Assembly: GCA_038237515.1 (NCBI GenBank)
Contig: JBBRYP010000030.1
Coordinates: 1 to 43,691 of the forward strand
Origin: JBBQDZ01 sp038237515
GTDB taxonomy: Bacteria > Actinomycetota > Thermoleophilia > Gaiellales > Gaiellaceae
Direction: 5' to 3'
Length of the DNA: 43,691 nt
Part shown: piece after piece, positions 33,178-41,219 of the stretch
Position numbering within the stretch: the stretch's first letter is position 1
How the letters are laid out: each line of letters opens with the position of its first letter
The notes under the pieces: generated by a model
Seen by the model: the letters and a program-made list of their open reading frames with translations, nothing else
What the model was told of the DNA's origin: nothing
Databases searched by the model: none
Position numbers and translations under genes: made by a program

Positions 33178-34543
33178 ACAAGACGGGGAGGTAGCGCCGC
33201 AGCTCCCACTCGGAGAGCTGCACACGGTACTCGTCCCACTCCTTTCGCTTGATCTCGACGTAGCGGTCGAAGATATGCGGGCCCAATGCTTTTCGCGCGA
33301 GGTCCGACCCTGCGAGTTCGTCGATCGCCTCGCCGAGCGTCTCGGGGAGCGCCAGGATGCCCTGCTCTCGGCGCTGCTCCGCCGTCAGGTGGTAGAGGTT
33401 CGTCTCCATCGGGTCCGGGAGCTCGTAGCCCTGCTCGATGCCCTCGAGGCCCGCGTGCAGGAGGCAGGCGAAGGTGAGGTAGGGGTTGCAGGCGGGGTCG
33501 GGGCAGCGGATCTCTGCCCGAGTCGCCTGCTCGGCGCCCGGCTTGTAGAGCGGGATCCTGATCAGAGCCGATCTGTTGCGCTGCGACCACGCGACGTACA
33601 CGGGTGCCTCGTACCCGGGCACGAGCCGCTTGTAGGAGTTCACCCACTGGGCGAAGACGGCCGCGATCTCGCGCGCGTGTCGCAGCTGCCCCGCGATGAA
33701 GGCCTTCCCGACGGCCGAGAGGTTCCACGTGTCGTCGCCGTCGAAGAAGGCGTTGCGGCCGCCCGTGAAGAGCGACTGGTGGGTGTGCATGCCCGAGCCG
33801 TTCTCGCCGAAGATCGGCTTCGGCATGAAGGTGGCGTGGTAGCCGGCCTTCTTCGCGACCTCCTTGACGATCAGCCGGTAGGTGAGCGTGTGGTCGGCCA
33901 TCTGCAGCGCCGGCGCGAAGCGCATGTCGATCTCGTGCTGGGAGGGCCCGACCTCGTGGTGGACGTACTCGATCGGGATCCCCATGCCCTCGAGCGCGTG
34001 CACGGTCTCCTGACGCAGCTCACTGGCGGCGTCGAGCGTCGTCATCGCGAAGTAGCCGCCTTCGTCCAGGGTCTCGGTGCCCTTGTCGTCGCGGAAGAGG
34101 AAATACTCGAGCTCTGGGCCGACGTTGAAGGTGTCGAAGCCGAGCGCGCTCATCCGCTCGAGCGCCCGCCGAAGCACGTGACGCGGGTCGCCCTCGTAGG
34201 GCTCGCCGTCCGGCGTCACGACGTCGCAGATCATCCGAGCGACCTTCGAGCGATCGCCCGCCCCGGACGGCATCAGCTGGAAGGTTTCGGGATCCGGGAT
34301 CGCGATCATGTCCGACTCCTCGATCGCGTTGAAGCCGGTGATCGACGACCCGTCGAAGCCCATGCCGTCGTCGAGCGCCGCCTCGAGCTCGCTCGGCGTG
34401 ACCGCGAAGCTCTTGAGATGGCCCTCCAGATCCGTGAACCAGAGGAGAACGAAGTCGACCTGCTCGTCCCGGATCCGTCCCAGTACGGCCCGTCGCGACC
34501 CGGGGTCGCTCGTCGCCCTGTTCCTCGACTCAACCTGCGCCAT
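33176..34543 (-). CDS. glnA: Glutamine synthetase, type I (GSI-alpha-like)
   Basis: The protein is 455 aa from ATG 34543, with AGGAGG four bases upstream. Signature regions are intact: D-G-M-G-F-D-G-S-S-I near 60, N-V-G-P-E-L-E-Y-F-L-F for metal binding, H-H-E-V-G-P-S-Q-H-E-I-D, H-T-H-Q-S-L, and N-R-S-A-L-I-R-I-P. The region of the adenylylation site reads N-L-Y-H-L-T-A-E-Q-R-R-E-Q-G-I, closer to the unregulated GSI-alpha form than to N-L-Y-D-L-P. It makes glutamine from glutamate and ammonia in the cytoplasm. A terminator hairpin 10 nt before the ribosome site implies leader control. A second, broken GS gene lies at 41220. Confidence 0.95.
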   Translation of the reverse strand: MAQVESRNRATSDPGSRRAVLGRIRDEQVDFVLLWFTDLEGHLKSFAVTPSELEAALDDGMGFDGSSITGFNAIEESDMIAIPDPETFQLMPSGAGDRSKVARMICDVVTPDGEPYEGDPRHVLRRALERMSALGFDTFNVGPELEYFLFRDDKGTETLDEGGYFAMTTLDAASELRQETVHALEGMGIPIEYVHHEVGPSQHEIDMRFAPALQMADHTLTYRLIVKEVAKKAGYHATFMPKPIFGENGSGMHTHQSLFTGGRNAFFDGDDTWNLSAVGKAFIAGQLRHAREIAAVFAQWVNSYKRLVPGYEAPVYVAWSQRNRSALIRIPLYKPGAEQATRAEIRCPDPACNPYLTFACLLHAGLEGIEQGYELPDPMETNLYHLTAEQRREQGILALPETLGEAIDELAGSDLARKALGPHIFDRYVEIKRKEWDEYRVQLSEWELRRYLPVL

Positions 34544-34561
34544 TTCGCCTCCTGAAAATGC

Positions 34562-34597
34562 AAAAAGCCCCAGACGCGACTCCCGCGCCCGAGGCTT
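34562..34597 (-). terminator. Leader terminator/attenuator of glnA
   Basis: Arms 34565-34578 and 34584-34597 form a 14-bp stem (two G-U pairs plus one more possible) with a 5-base loop, followed on the minus strand by TTTTT. The ribosome site follows about 10 nt later, leaving no room for another promoter. It therefore looks like an attenuator in the glnA leader, or less likely the end of the ABC transporter transcript. The bases just before it (GAGGCGACGAAGCCTCGGG) resemble the leader at 41151-41171. Confidence 0.75.
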
Positions 34598-34621
34598 CGT
34601 CGCCTCCGATGGACGGCGCGG

Positions 34622-34650
34622 AGTCTACACGCCAGCCGGTCGGGCTTCAA
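34622..34650 (-). promoter_or_regulatory. Predicted glnA promoter
   Basis: On the minus strand TTGAAG (34650-34645) and TAGACT (34627-34622) are separated by exactly 17 bases. Transcription would start about 7 bases on and produce a leader of roughly 70 nt containing the terminator hairpin. Confidence 0.55.
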
Positions 34651-34666
34651 TCTTCGCGCAGTCGCG

Positions 34667-35515
34667 CTAACCCGATCGCTTCAGCTTCCCGTGCCGCTTC
34701 GCGTACCGCTCGCCGGTCCGGAACACCAGCAGGCCGAGCGGCACCGACACCGCCCCGATGACGATCAGCGGCCACACGTCGGCCCAGGCGAGCCCGGCAC
34801 CTTGCAGAATCTGCGCACGGTTGCCGCGCAGGGCGTAGGTCGCCGGAGAGATCTTCGAGGTCCATTCCATCCATCCGGGAAGCACGGAGACGGGGTAGTA
34901 GACACCCGAGACCACGAGCATCAGCCCCTGCGCGACGAACCCGAGCTGCGTCCCCTTCTCGGGCGAGATCAGCGGCAGGACCGCGGTCATCATCCCGATC
35001 CCGATGAACGAGATCGAGGCAACGCCGAGGAGCGCCAGCGCCGCCGCATAATTGGCCTGCCCGACGTGGAGCCCGATGAAGGCGACGACCACGGCGAACA
35101 CGATCGCGGCGCGGACGATGCCGTACAGCACCGCGAAGATGCCCATCCCGAACAGGTGCACCGGCCGCGAGACCGGCGCCATGAACGTGTACTCGATCGT
35201 CCCCTCCCAGCGCTCCCAGGCCACCGTCTCCGTGACGATCTCGAAGATGATCCCGAGGTAGGCCCAGATGACGCCGCCGACGAGGAGCTTCGTCGCCAGA
35301 GTGTTCTCTGTCGCCTGCGGCAGGCCGACGCCGCGGGCGATGAACACGATCGTCAGCGTGTTCGCGATCGTCCAGACGAGGAACGCGAGGTCCCACCAGA
35401 AGTAGCGCTTGACGAGGTAGAGGTTGCGCTCTATCACGCCGGAGAGCCCGATCAGCTCGTGCCGGACCGCCTGCGCCGTGCCCTGCGCCTGTGCAGCCGT
35501 CGCCACTACGCCCAC
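34667..35515 (-). CDS. ABC-2 type transporter permease
   Basis: The protein is 282 aa from GTG 35515, overlapping the ATPase gene by 10 bp. Six hydrophobic helices are readable (from about 40, 75, 120, 150, 180 and 245). The ABC-2 motif region includes S-P-E-K-G-T-Q-L-G-F-V-A-Q-G-L and V-S-G-V-Y-Y-P-V-S-V-L-P-G-W. It pairs with the adjacent ATPase in an export system. The cargo (drug, lipid or polysaccharide) is unknown. Confidence 0.88.
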   Translation of the reverse strand: MGVVATAAQAQGTAQAVRHELIGLSGVIERNLYLVKRYFWWDLAFLVWTIANTLTIVFIARGVGLPQATENTLATKLLVGGVIWAYLGIIFEIVTETVAWERWEGTIEYTFMAPVSRPVHLFGMGIFAVLYGIVRAAIVFAVVVAFIGLHVGQANYAAALALLGVASISFIGIGMMTAVLPLISPEKGTQLGFVAQGLMLVVSGVYYPVSVLPGWMEWTSKISPATYALRGNRAQILQGAGLAWADVWPLIVIGAVSVPLGLLVFRTGERYAKRHGKLKRSG

Positions 35516-36309
35516 ACCTCGCGTTCCTTGTCCTCGTCGGTCTCGTCCTCGAACGTGCGCCCGGTCGCAGCGAAGAAAGCCTCCTCGAGCGTGCCGACGC
35601 CGTAGCGCTTCTTCACGTCCTCGACCGGCTCCAGGAAGAGGAGCTCGCCGCGGTCGAGAATCCCGACTCGATCCGCGAGCATCTCCGCCTCGCGCATGTC
35701 GTGCGTGCAGAGCAGGATCGTCGAGTCGTGCCGGTCGCGGATCTCACGGATGAACTGCTGCACCTCCTGCTTCGAGCGAGGGTCGAGCCCCGTCGTGGGC
35801 TCGTCGAGCAGGAGCAGCACCGGGGCCGTGAGCAGGGCACGGGCGAGTGCGACCTTCTGCTGCATGCCGCGGCTCAGGTTCTCCATCGCCTCCTTGCGAC
35901 GCTCGGCCGGGAACCCGACCCGCTCGAGGATCTCGGGGATCTGGTCACGCGTCTGGCTGTGGGTCATCCCGTAGAAGCGAGCGGCGTATCCGAGGTTCTC
36001 GGCGGCGCTCATCTTCTTGAAGAAGCTCGCCTCCACCGAGACCCGGTTGACGAGGCGGCGGACCGCCCGCGTCTCCTTGAAGGCGTCGTGGCCGAAGATC
36101 TTCGCGCTCCCGCCGTCGTGGAGGAGCAGCGTCGAGAGGAGGCGCACGAGCGTCGACTTGCCGGAGCCGTTCTGGCCGAGGATCGCGACGACCTCGCCTC
36201 GCTCCATCGAGAAGGAGACGTCCTTCAGAGCCGCCGACCGGCGTCGCTTGAACCGCCCGGTCTTGCGGACGAACTCCTTGCGCAGATTCAGCACTTCGAC
36301 AGCCGGCAT
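35506..36309 (-). CDS. ABC transporter ATP-binding protein (ABC-2 exporter)
   Basis: The protein is 267 aa from ATG 36309. It has Walker A G-Q-N-G-S-G-K-S-T near 45, an unusual signature L-S-R-G-M-Q-Q-K-V-A (Arg for the first Gly of LSGG), Walker B L-L-L-L-D-E-P-T-T-G-L-D, and switch His in L-C-T-H-D-M-R-E-A-E. The C-terminus is acidic (E-D-E-T-D-E-D-K). LSRG signatures occur in many ABC-2/NatA-type exporters. It forms a two-gene unit with the permease. Confidence 0.92.
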   Translation of the reverse strand: MPAVEVLNLRKEFVRKTGRFKRRRSAALKDVSFSMERGEVVAILGQNGSGKSTLVRLLSTLLLHDGGSAKIFGHDAFKETRAVRRLVNRVSVEASFFKKMSAAENLGYAARFYGMTHSQTRDQIPEILERVGFPAERRKEAMENLSRGMQQKVALARALLTAPVLLLLDEPTTGLDPRSKQEVQQFIREIRDRHDSTILLCTHDMREAEMLADRVGILDRGELLFLEPVEDVKKRYGVGTLEEAFFAATGRTFEDETDEDKEREVWA

Positions 36310-36581
36310 TGCATGCTCCTGAGACGGGACGACGGTGGACGGGGGCGCGCTGGGAGGAACCCGTTGCGCGCCGCTATGTCAGGCCCGGAGAAGCATGCTG
36401 CGCCTGACGATACCGGCGCCGCCGACCAGGGGCAAGCGGCGCGCGAGGGAGCGTCCCTCGGCCATGGCCTCGAGGGACGCGTCCAGGGTCTGTCCCGGGG
36501 CATGCCCCGGGGGGACCAGGGGGCCCCCGCCAACTCGACCTCACCCGTTTCTCAGCTTCGGGCGCCAGACTCCGAGCGACG
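36310..36581. promoter_or_regulatory. Divergent intergenic region with strong palindromes
   Basis: This 272-bp gap between the exporter operon and the two-component genes contains a 10-bp perfect stem (36451-36460 with 36471-36480), the dispersed 17-bp motif at 36483-36499, and an 18-bp perfect palindrome CCCGGGGCATGCCCCGGG at 36494-36511. No gene is seen. The palindromes may be operators or repeat-family debris. Confidence 0.5.
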
Positions 36582-37250
36582 ATGCGCGTTCTGGTGGTCG
36601 ACGACGAACCTGCGGTTCGCGAGGCGATCGAGCGGGCGCTCCGGCTCGAGGGGTACGAGGTCGGCGTGGCCGCCGACGGAGACGAGGCATTGCGCATGCT
36701 CCGGGAAGCGCCCGCGGATGCAGTCGTCCTCGACGTCCTCATGCCGCGGATCGACGGGCTCGAGGCCTGCCGCCGCTTGCGGGCCGCCGGCGACCGGACG
36801 CCCATCCTGATGGTCACCGCCCGGGACGGCGTGACCGACCGCGTCGCCGGTCTGGACGCTGGCGCCGCCGACTACCTCGTCAAGCCGTTCGCGCTCGAGG
36901 AGCTCCTGGCGCGCCTACGCGCATTGCTGCGCCGCGCGCGGCCGGACGGCGCGGCGCTCCGGTACGCCGACCTCTCGCTCGACGAGGCGCGGCACGAGGT
37001 GTTCCGGGCGGAGCGCCCGATCGAGCTGACACGGACCGAGTTCGCACTGCTCGAGCTGTTCCTGCGCAATCCCGAGCAGGTGCTCACGCGGAGCATCATC
37101 TTCGACCGTATCTGGGGGTACGACTTCGGACCGAGCTCGAACTCCCTCGAGGTGTACGTCGGATATCTCCGCCGAAAGACGGAGGCGGCCGGTGAGCCCC
37201 GCCTCCTGCACACCGTTCGGGGTCTCGGATACGTCCTCCGCGCGCGGTGA
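36582..37250 (+). CDS. OmpR/PhoB-family response regulator (MprA-like)
   Basis: The protein is 222 aa from ATG 36582. The receiver has D7-D8, phospho-acceptor Asp51 in V-L-D-V-L-M-P-R-I-D-G, and L-V-K-P-F. The winged-helix domain (about 125-222) has E-L-T-R-T-E-F-A-L-L-E-L-F and N-S-L-E-V-Y-V-G-Y-L-R-R-K. The stop overlaps the kinase start. The pair is probably responsive to envelope stress, by analogy with MprAB. Confidence 0.94.
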   Translation: MRVLVVDDEPAVREAIERALRLEGYEVGVAADGDEALRMLREAPADAVVLDVLMPRIDGLEACRRLRAAGDRTPILMVTARDGVTDRVAGLDAGAADYLVKPFALEELLARLRALLRRARPDGAALRYADLSLDEARHEVFRAERPIELTRTEFALLELFLRNPEQVLTRSIIFDRIWGYDFGPSSNSLEVYVGYLRRKTEAAGEPRLLHTVRGLGYVLRAR

Positions 37251-38596
37251 GCCTGCGCCGCCGCTTCGCGCTCCTCGCCGGCGGAGCCGTCGCCGTCGCG
37301 ATCCTCCTCGCCTCCGTAGCGGCCTTCTTCGCCGTGCGCCACCAGCTGCGAGCCGAGATCGACCGGAGCCTCGCCGACCGTGCGGCCGTGCTCGCGGGAC
37401 GTCCGCCCGTCCTCCGCCGCTTCCCGCCGCCGCGGCTCGGCGAGCCCGGCGGCTACGTCCAGATCGTGCGCGCCGACGGTCTCACGCGGCGATTGCCGCG
37501 TGACACGCTCCCGCTTCCGGTGGACGAGCGCACGCTCGAGGTCGCCCGTGGACGCCGCGGCCCGGTGTTCTTCGACGCGCGCGTGCAGGGCACGCACTTG
37601 CGGGTGATCGCAGCACCGCTCGCGCCGAGGCTGGCCGTCGAGGTGGCGCGGCCGCTCACCGAGGCCGATCGCGCGCTGCGCCGGGTGGGACTCATCCTGC
37701 TGATCGTCTCCATCGGCGGCATCGGCATCGGCGCGCTCCTCGGCAGGGGTGTCGCGGGCGCTGCTCTCGCGCCGGTGGGCGAGCTCACGGCGGCGGTCGA
37801 GCATGTCGCGGCAACGCGCGACCTCTCGCGCCGCATCGACCCGCAGCGGGCTGACGAGCTCGGCCGACTCGCCGCCTCCTTCAACGGGATGCTCGCGGCT
37901 CTCGACCGGTCGCTGCGCTCGCAGCAGCAGCTCGTCGCGGACGCCTCGCACGAGCTGCGGACGCCTCTGACGAGCCTCCGGACGAACGTCGAGGTACTCG
38001 GGCGTGCCGCGGAGCTCGAGCCGGCCGAGCGCGGGCGCCTCCTGCGCGACGTGACGGTGCAACTCGAGGAGCTGACCTCACTCGTCGGTGACGTGGTCGA
38101 GCTCGCGCGGGGCGCGGAGCCGCGCACGACCCAGGAAGACGTGCGTCTCGACCTGCTCACGCGTCAGGCTCTGGAGCGGGCACAGTTGCACGCCCCCGGA
38201 CTCCGCTTCACGGGCAACCTGGAGCCCTCCGTCGTCCGCGGCGATCCACAGCGGCTCGACCGCGCGATCTCGAACCTGCTCGACAACGCGGCCAAGTGGA
38301 GCCCACCGGGAGCCGGCGTCGAGGCGGCGGTGCGGAGAGGCGAGCTCAGCGTCCGCGACCATGGGCCCGGTATCGACGCGGACGACCTGCCGCACGTCTT
38401 CGACCGCTTCTACCGAGCCCCGGCCGCGCGCGGCCTACCGGGCTCCGGTCTCGGCCTCGCGATCGTCCGGCAGGTGGCGGAGGACCATCGGGCCTCGGTC
38501 GGCGTGGAGCAGCCGGCAGACGGCGGGTCGCTCTTCCGGCTGGTGTTTCCATCACCCGATTCGGAAGGGATGCCCGAAGGTGGCCACGATGGATGA
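37247..38596 (+). CDS. Membrane sensor histidine kinase (MprB-like)
   Basis: The protein is 449 aa from GTG 37247 (GTGA overlap with the regulator). Membrane helices lie at about 8-30 and 148-170, enclosing an extracytoplasmic sensor of about 115 aa. A HAMP domain follows, then D-A-S-H-E-L-R-T-P-L with phospho-His235, N-box L-D-R-A-I-S-N-L-L-D-N-A-A-K-W and G-boxes D-H-G-P-G-I and G-S-G-L-G-L-A-I. The signal is unknown. Two exported proteins follow and may be targets. Confidence 0.94.
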   Translation: MSLRRRFALLAGGAVAVAILLASVAAFFAVRHQLRAEIDRSLADRAAVLAGRPPVLRRFPPPRLGEPGGYVQIVRADGLTRRLPRDTLPLPVDERTLEVARGRRGPVFFDARVQGTHLRVIAAPLAPRLAVEVARPLTEADRALRRVGLILLIVSIGGIGIGALLGRGVAGAALAPVGELTAAVEHVAATRDLSRRIDPQRADELGRLAASFNGMLAALDRSLRSQQQLVADASHELRTPLTSLRTNVEVLGRAAELEPAERGRLLRDVTVQLEELTSLVGDVVELARGAEPRTTQEDVRLDLLTRQALERAQLHAPGLRFTGNLEPSVVRGDPQRLDRAISNLLDNAAKWSPPGAGVEAAVRRGELSVRDHGPGIDADDLPHVFDRFYRAPAARGLPGSGLGLAIVRQVAEDHRASVGVEQPADGGSLFRLVFPSPDSEGMPEGGHDG

Positions 38597-38671
38597 CATC
38601 CGGCGCGGGCTCTCACGCGCCTTTCAGGTTCGAATGCTCTGATGTGGGTGTCGACGACAAGGAGGAAGACC

Positions 38672-39358
38672 ATGAGGTGGAGTTCGAAGCGGGTCTTTGC
38701 GGCGGCGGCCGCCATGGCCGCAATCGGAGGCGGCGGCGCCGCCTACGCGACGACGCAGAGCGGGGCCAAGGCGAGGGCGCCGCAGGCCGTCAAGGCGGAG
38801 ACGCCGTTCGTGACGGCGGTCGCGAACCGGGTCGGTGTGAGTCCGCAGAAGTTGCTCGACGCGATGAAGGCAGAGGCGACAGCCCGGGTGGATACCGCAG
38901 CCGCCGCCGGCAGGATCCCGGCCGAGGCGGCAGCGAGGATCAAGGCCCGCATCGCAGCGGCGACCCTCGACAGCCCCTTCGGGCTCGCTGGGCCCCGCCC
39001 CGACCGCGGCGGTTCGGACGGCCGGAGGGGCCTGCGCGGTCTCGGCGGCCCCCACAAGCAGATCGCGAAGGTCGCCGCCGACTACATCGGCGCCACCCCG
39101 GACGAGCTGCGCCAGGAGCTGATGAGCGGCAAGTCGCTCGCGCAGATCGCGACGGCGCACGGCAAGTCGGTGGAGGGTCTGAAGAGCGCGATCGTGAAGG
39201 CGCTGACGGAGCGGCTCGACGAGGCCGCGGCGAACGGGCGCCTGACCAGGGAGGCCGAGCAGCAGATCCTCGACCGCGTCAAGGCGAATCTCGACGACAT
39301 TCTCAACCGGACCGGCCCGCCCGGACCGCGTGGGCGGTTGCTTCTCCCACGCATGTAA
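38672..39358 (+). CDS. Exported helical protein of unknown function (long paralogue)
   Basis: The start is ATG 38672, set by AAGGAGG six bases upstream. The earlier ATG at 38642 lacks a site. The protein is 228 aa with a signal peptide cleaved near A-Y-A (about 28). The mature protein is charged and helical. Two copies of a helical unit are visible: F-V-T-A-V-A-N-R-V-G-V-S-P-Q-K-L-L near 50, and V-A-A-D-Y-I-G-A-T-P-D-E-L-R near 135, each followed by an L-T-E-R-L-D-type amphipathic helix. A Gly/Arg-rich linker separates them. It is related to the gene at 39449. DUF2680-like proteins have a similar pattern, but I would not assign it. Confidence 0.75.
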   Translation: MRWSSKRVFAAAAAMAAIGGGGAAYATTQSGAKARAPQAVKAETPFVTAVANRVGVSPQKLLDAMKAEATARVDTAAAAGRIPAEAAARIKARIAAATLDSPFGLAGPRPDRGGSDGRRGLRGLGGPHKQIAKVAADYIGATPDELRQELMSGKSLAQIATAHGKSVEGLKSAIVKALTERLDEAAANGRLTREAEQQILDRVKANLDDILNRTGPPGPRGRLLLPRM

Positions 39359-39448
39359 CGGCGCGCGAGTTTTACCGGGGATTTACCTCGCTCTGCCTTC
39401 GCGCACGAACGCCGCTGCTGTGATGCCGCTACCACGACAAGGAGTGAC

Positions 39449-39883
39449 ATGAAGCTCAAAGCAAAGGGAGTGGCAGCAGCGGCGCTCGGCGCGTGCATCC
39501 TGGCGGCCGGCGGCACGGCGTACGCCGCAACGAGCACCAAGAACCCGGGCAACCCGAGCCAGGCCCAGGCGGCAGACAAGCACGGGAAGAAGGGGAAGCA
39601 CCATCTTCGCCTCGTGGTCAAGGCGGCGGCGGACTACATCGGCATCTCTCCCAAGGACGTGCGGGAGGGCCTCAAGAGCGGGCACTCGCTGGCGGCGCTC
39701 GCAACGGCGAACCAGAAGTCCGTCCAGGGTCTCGAGGACGCGATCCTGGCCGGCGTGAAGGCGCAGCTCGACAAGGCAGTGGCCGCTCACAAGTTCGATG
39801 CGGCCAAGGAGCAGATGATCCTCGACAAGCTGACGGCAAGGATCGACAAGCTCGTCAACAAGACCTTCCAGAAGAAGCACTAG
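39449..39883 (+). CDS. Exported helical protein of unknown function (short paralogue)
   Basis: The protein is 144 aa from ATG 39449 with AAGGAG seven bases upstream. The signal peptide ends at A-Y-A-A near 28. The mature part is Lys-rich. It carries one copy of the paralogue's unit (A-A-D-Y-I-G-I-S-P-K-D-V-R, then G-H-S-L-A-A-L-A-T, K-S-V-Q-G-L). A helix ending in I-L-D-K-L-T-A-R-I-D-K-L-V-N corresponds to I-L-D-R-V-K-A-N-L-D-D-I-L-N in the paralogue. A strong terminator follows, so it probably ends the two-component operon or a stress regulon unit. Confidence 0.75.
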   Translation: MKLKAKGVAAAALGACILAAGGTAYAATSTKNPGNPSQAQAADKHGKKGKHHLRLVVKAAADYIGISPKDVREGLKSGHSLAALATANQKSVQGLEDAILAGVKAQLDKAVAAHKFDAAKEQMILDKLTARIDKLVNKTFQKKH

Positions 39884-39893
39884 CCCATCACTC

Positions 39894-39935
39894 TCGCTTC
39901 GGCGGACGACCCCTTGTGGGCGTCCGCCGAAGCGA
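39894..39935 (+). terminator. Terminator hairpin after the exported paralogues
   Basis: Arms 39894-39908 and 39921-39935 form a perfect 15-bp stem with a 12-base loop. No T-tract follows because the IS630 element begins 4 bp later, at 39940. Confidence 0.7.
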
Positions 39936-39939
39936 CTAA

Positions 39940-41116
39940 GTGCTCTCGGCCGTAAGTTCGCTCGTGGTCATGCGGCTAGCTGGAGTTGTGGTTCGTGGGT
40001 TGTCAGCCGCGTGATCAGCGCGGCGAGGTCGTCGCGGGTGAAGCGCCAGTCGAAGGGTTCGGCGATCTCGTTCCAGTGGCGTTCGAAGGCGTTGAGCGTG
40101 CGGGCGAGGTCGGCGACGTTTTCGAAGTCGTTGGGCTGGAGCAGCTTGCGCTGGACGATCGAGAAGTAGATCTCGAGCTGGTTGAGCCAGCTGGCGTGCA
40201 CCGGTAGGTGGACGAGGACGAGGTTGGGCCAGCGTCGCTCGAGCCGTTCGATCGATGTCTGGCCGCGGTGGGACGAGCCGTTGTCGACGATCCAGAAAAC
40301 GCGGCGCGCCGTGCGGTAGGGCTCCTTGGTCATCACTTGCCAGACGAGCCGGTCGAACGGGTCGATCCCGCCTCGTGGCTCGGATCGGCCGAAGACTCGC
40401 GGGCGCCTGCCGCCGCGGCGTCCGATGTCGAGCGCAGCGAGGTAGGTGAGCGCCCCTCTGCGCTCGTAGGTGTGCTCGACTCGTTGTCCGCGCGAGCCGG
40501 AGGAGGGCGCAAGCGGCGGATGGGTACGCAGCCGCGTCTGGATCGACGGCTTCTCGTCGGCGCAGATCACGAACTCGCCCGGATGCAGCAGCTTGTTCTG
40601 CCAGCGTCCCTGGTAGAGGTCGAGCAGCGGCCCTGCCTTCTCCAGAAAGGCCGGGTCGCTGGGGAAGATCCAGGAGCGGTGCTGCCACGGCTTGAGCGCG
40701 CGAGAAGCGCGAGAGCGGGACGCCCTGCGTGCGCGGCAACTCGCAGGCGATCGCCTTCACCTGCGCGACCTGCTCCGGGGGGAAAACGGCGCGGGCGGCC
40801 CGCACGCTCCCGGTCGTCAAGGCCGGCCAAGCGCTCCTCGAAGAAGCGTTTCCGCCAGCGCCCAACCACCTCTGCCGCCGTCTCCAGCCGCCGCGCGATC
40901 ACGGCGTTGCTCAAACCCGTCGGCGGCGTACAGGACCATCTTCGCCCGCTGCACCACCTTGAAGAGCAGCGTGTAGCAGGCGACCCGCCGCTCGAGCTCC
41001 GCCCGCTCCTCGCTACTCAGCACGATCTCGAAGGGACTCTTCGCCATCGCGTCCTCTTCGACGCCAACCGCCCGGTCCCTTCAACCCATCACGACCGAAC
41101 TTCAGGCCGGGAGCAC
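39940..41116 (-). mobile_element. IS630-family insertion sequence (1177 bp, degenerate)
   Basis: Terminal inverted repeats match at 24 of 29 bases. The left end starts GTGCTCTCGGCCGTAAGTTC; the right end, reversed, starts GTGCTCCCGGCCTGAAGTTC. Direct TAA copies flank it at 39937-39939 and 41117-41119, as expected for the TA-targeting IS630/Tc1-mariner group. It carries one transposase gene with frameshifts. It landed between a terminator and the leader of the GS pseudogene. Confidence 0.8.
39968..41047 (-). pseudogene. IS630-family transposase, broken by at least three frameshifts
   Basis: Homologous pieces run in different frames. The N-terminus is M-A-K-S-P-F-E-I-V-L-S-S-E-E-R-A-E-L from ATG 41047. 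The HTH piece S-N-A-V-I-A-R-R-L-E-T-A-A-E-V-V-G-R-W begins near 40915. A third piece with P-P-E-Q-V-A-Q-V-K-A-I-A-C-E lies near 40790. The catalytic domain is open from about 40710 to 39968. The catalytic acids look intact: Asp in V-I-C-A-D-E-K, Asp in F-W-I-V-D-N-G-S-S-H, and Glu in W-L-N-Q-L-E-I-Y-F. Frameshifts in the first third should inactivate it unless they are sequencing errors. One programmed frameshift is known in some IS elements, but three are not expected. Confidence 0.8.
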
Positions 41117-41126
41117 TAAGGTGCGA

Positions 41127-41197
41127 CTCGCGCCGCCGAAGCCGGCGGCGCGAGGGCAACGAGGCCCCGGGACTCAGCGAGTCCTGGGCTTTTTTTT
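41127..41197 (+). promoter_or_regulatory. Leader RNA of the GS pseudogene: stem plus terminator
   Basis: A perfect 12-bp stem (41127-41138 and 41143-41154) is followed by GGCAACGAGGCCCCGGG and then a terminator hairpin (stem core 41166-41175 with 41179-41188) with eight T at 41190-41197. The ribosome site (GAGAGGAG) and ATG 41220 follow. Order and conserved bases match the glnA leader at 34562-34622. The IS630 right end lies 10 bp upstream, so the original promoter may have been displaced. Confidence 0.65.
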
Positions 41198-41219
41198 GTG
41201 GTCCGGCGAGAGGAGCGAC

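Noticed and set aside
39968..41047. Programmed frameshifting in the IS630 transposase
   Set aside because: At least three shifts are needed, which points to decay or sequencing error.
40208..41119. 303-codon plus-strand open frame in the IS630 element
   Set aside because: Antisense to the recognisable catalytic domain of the transposase.
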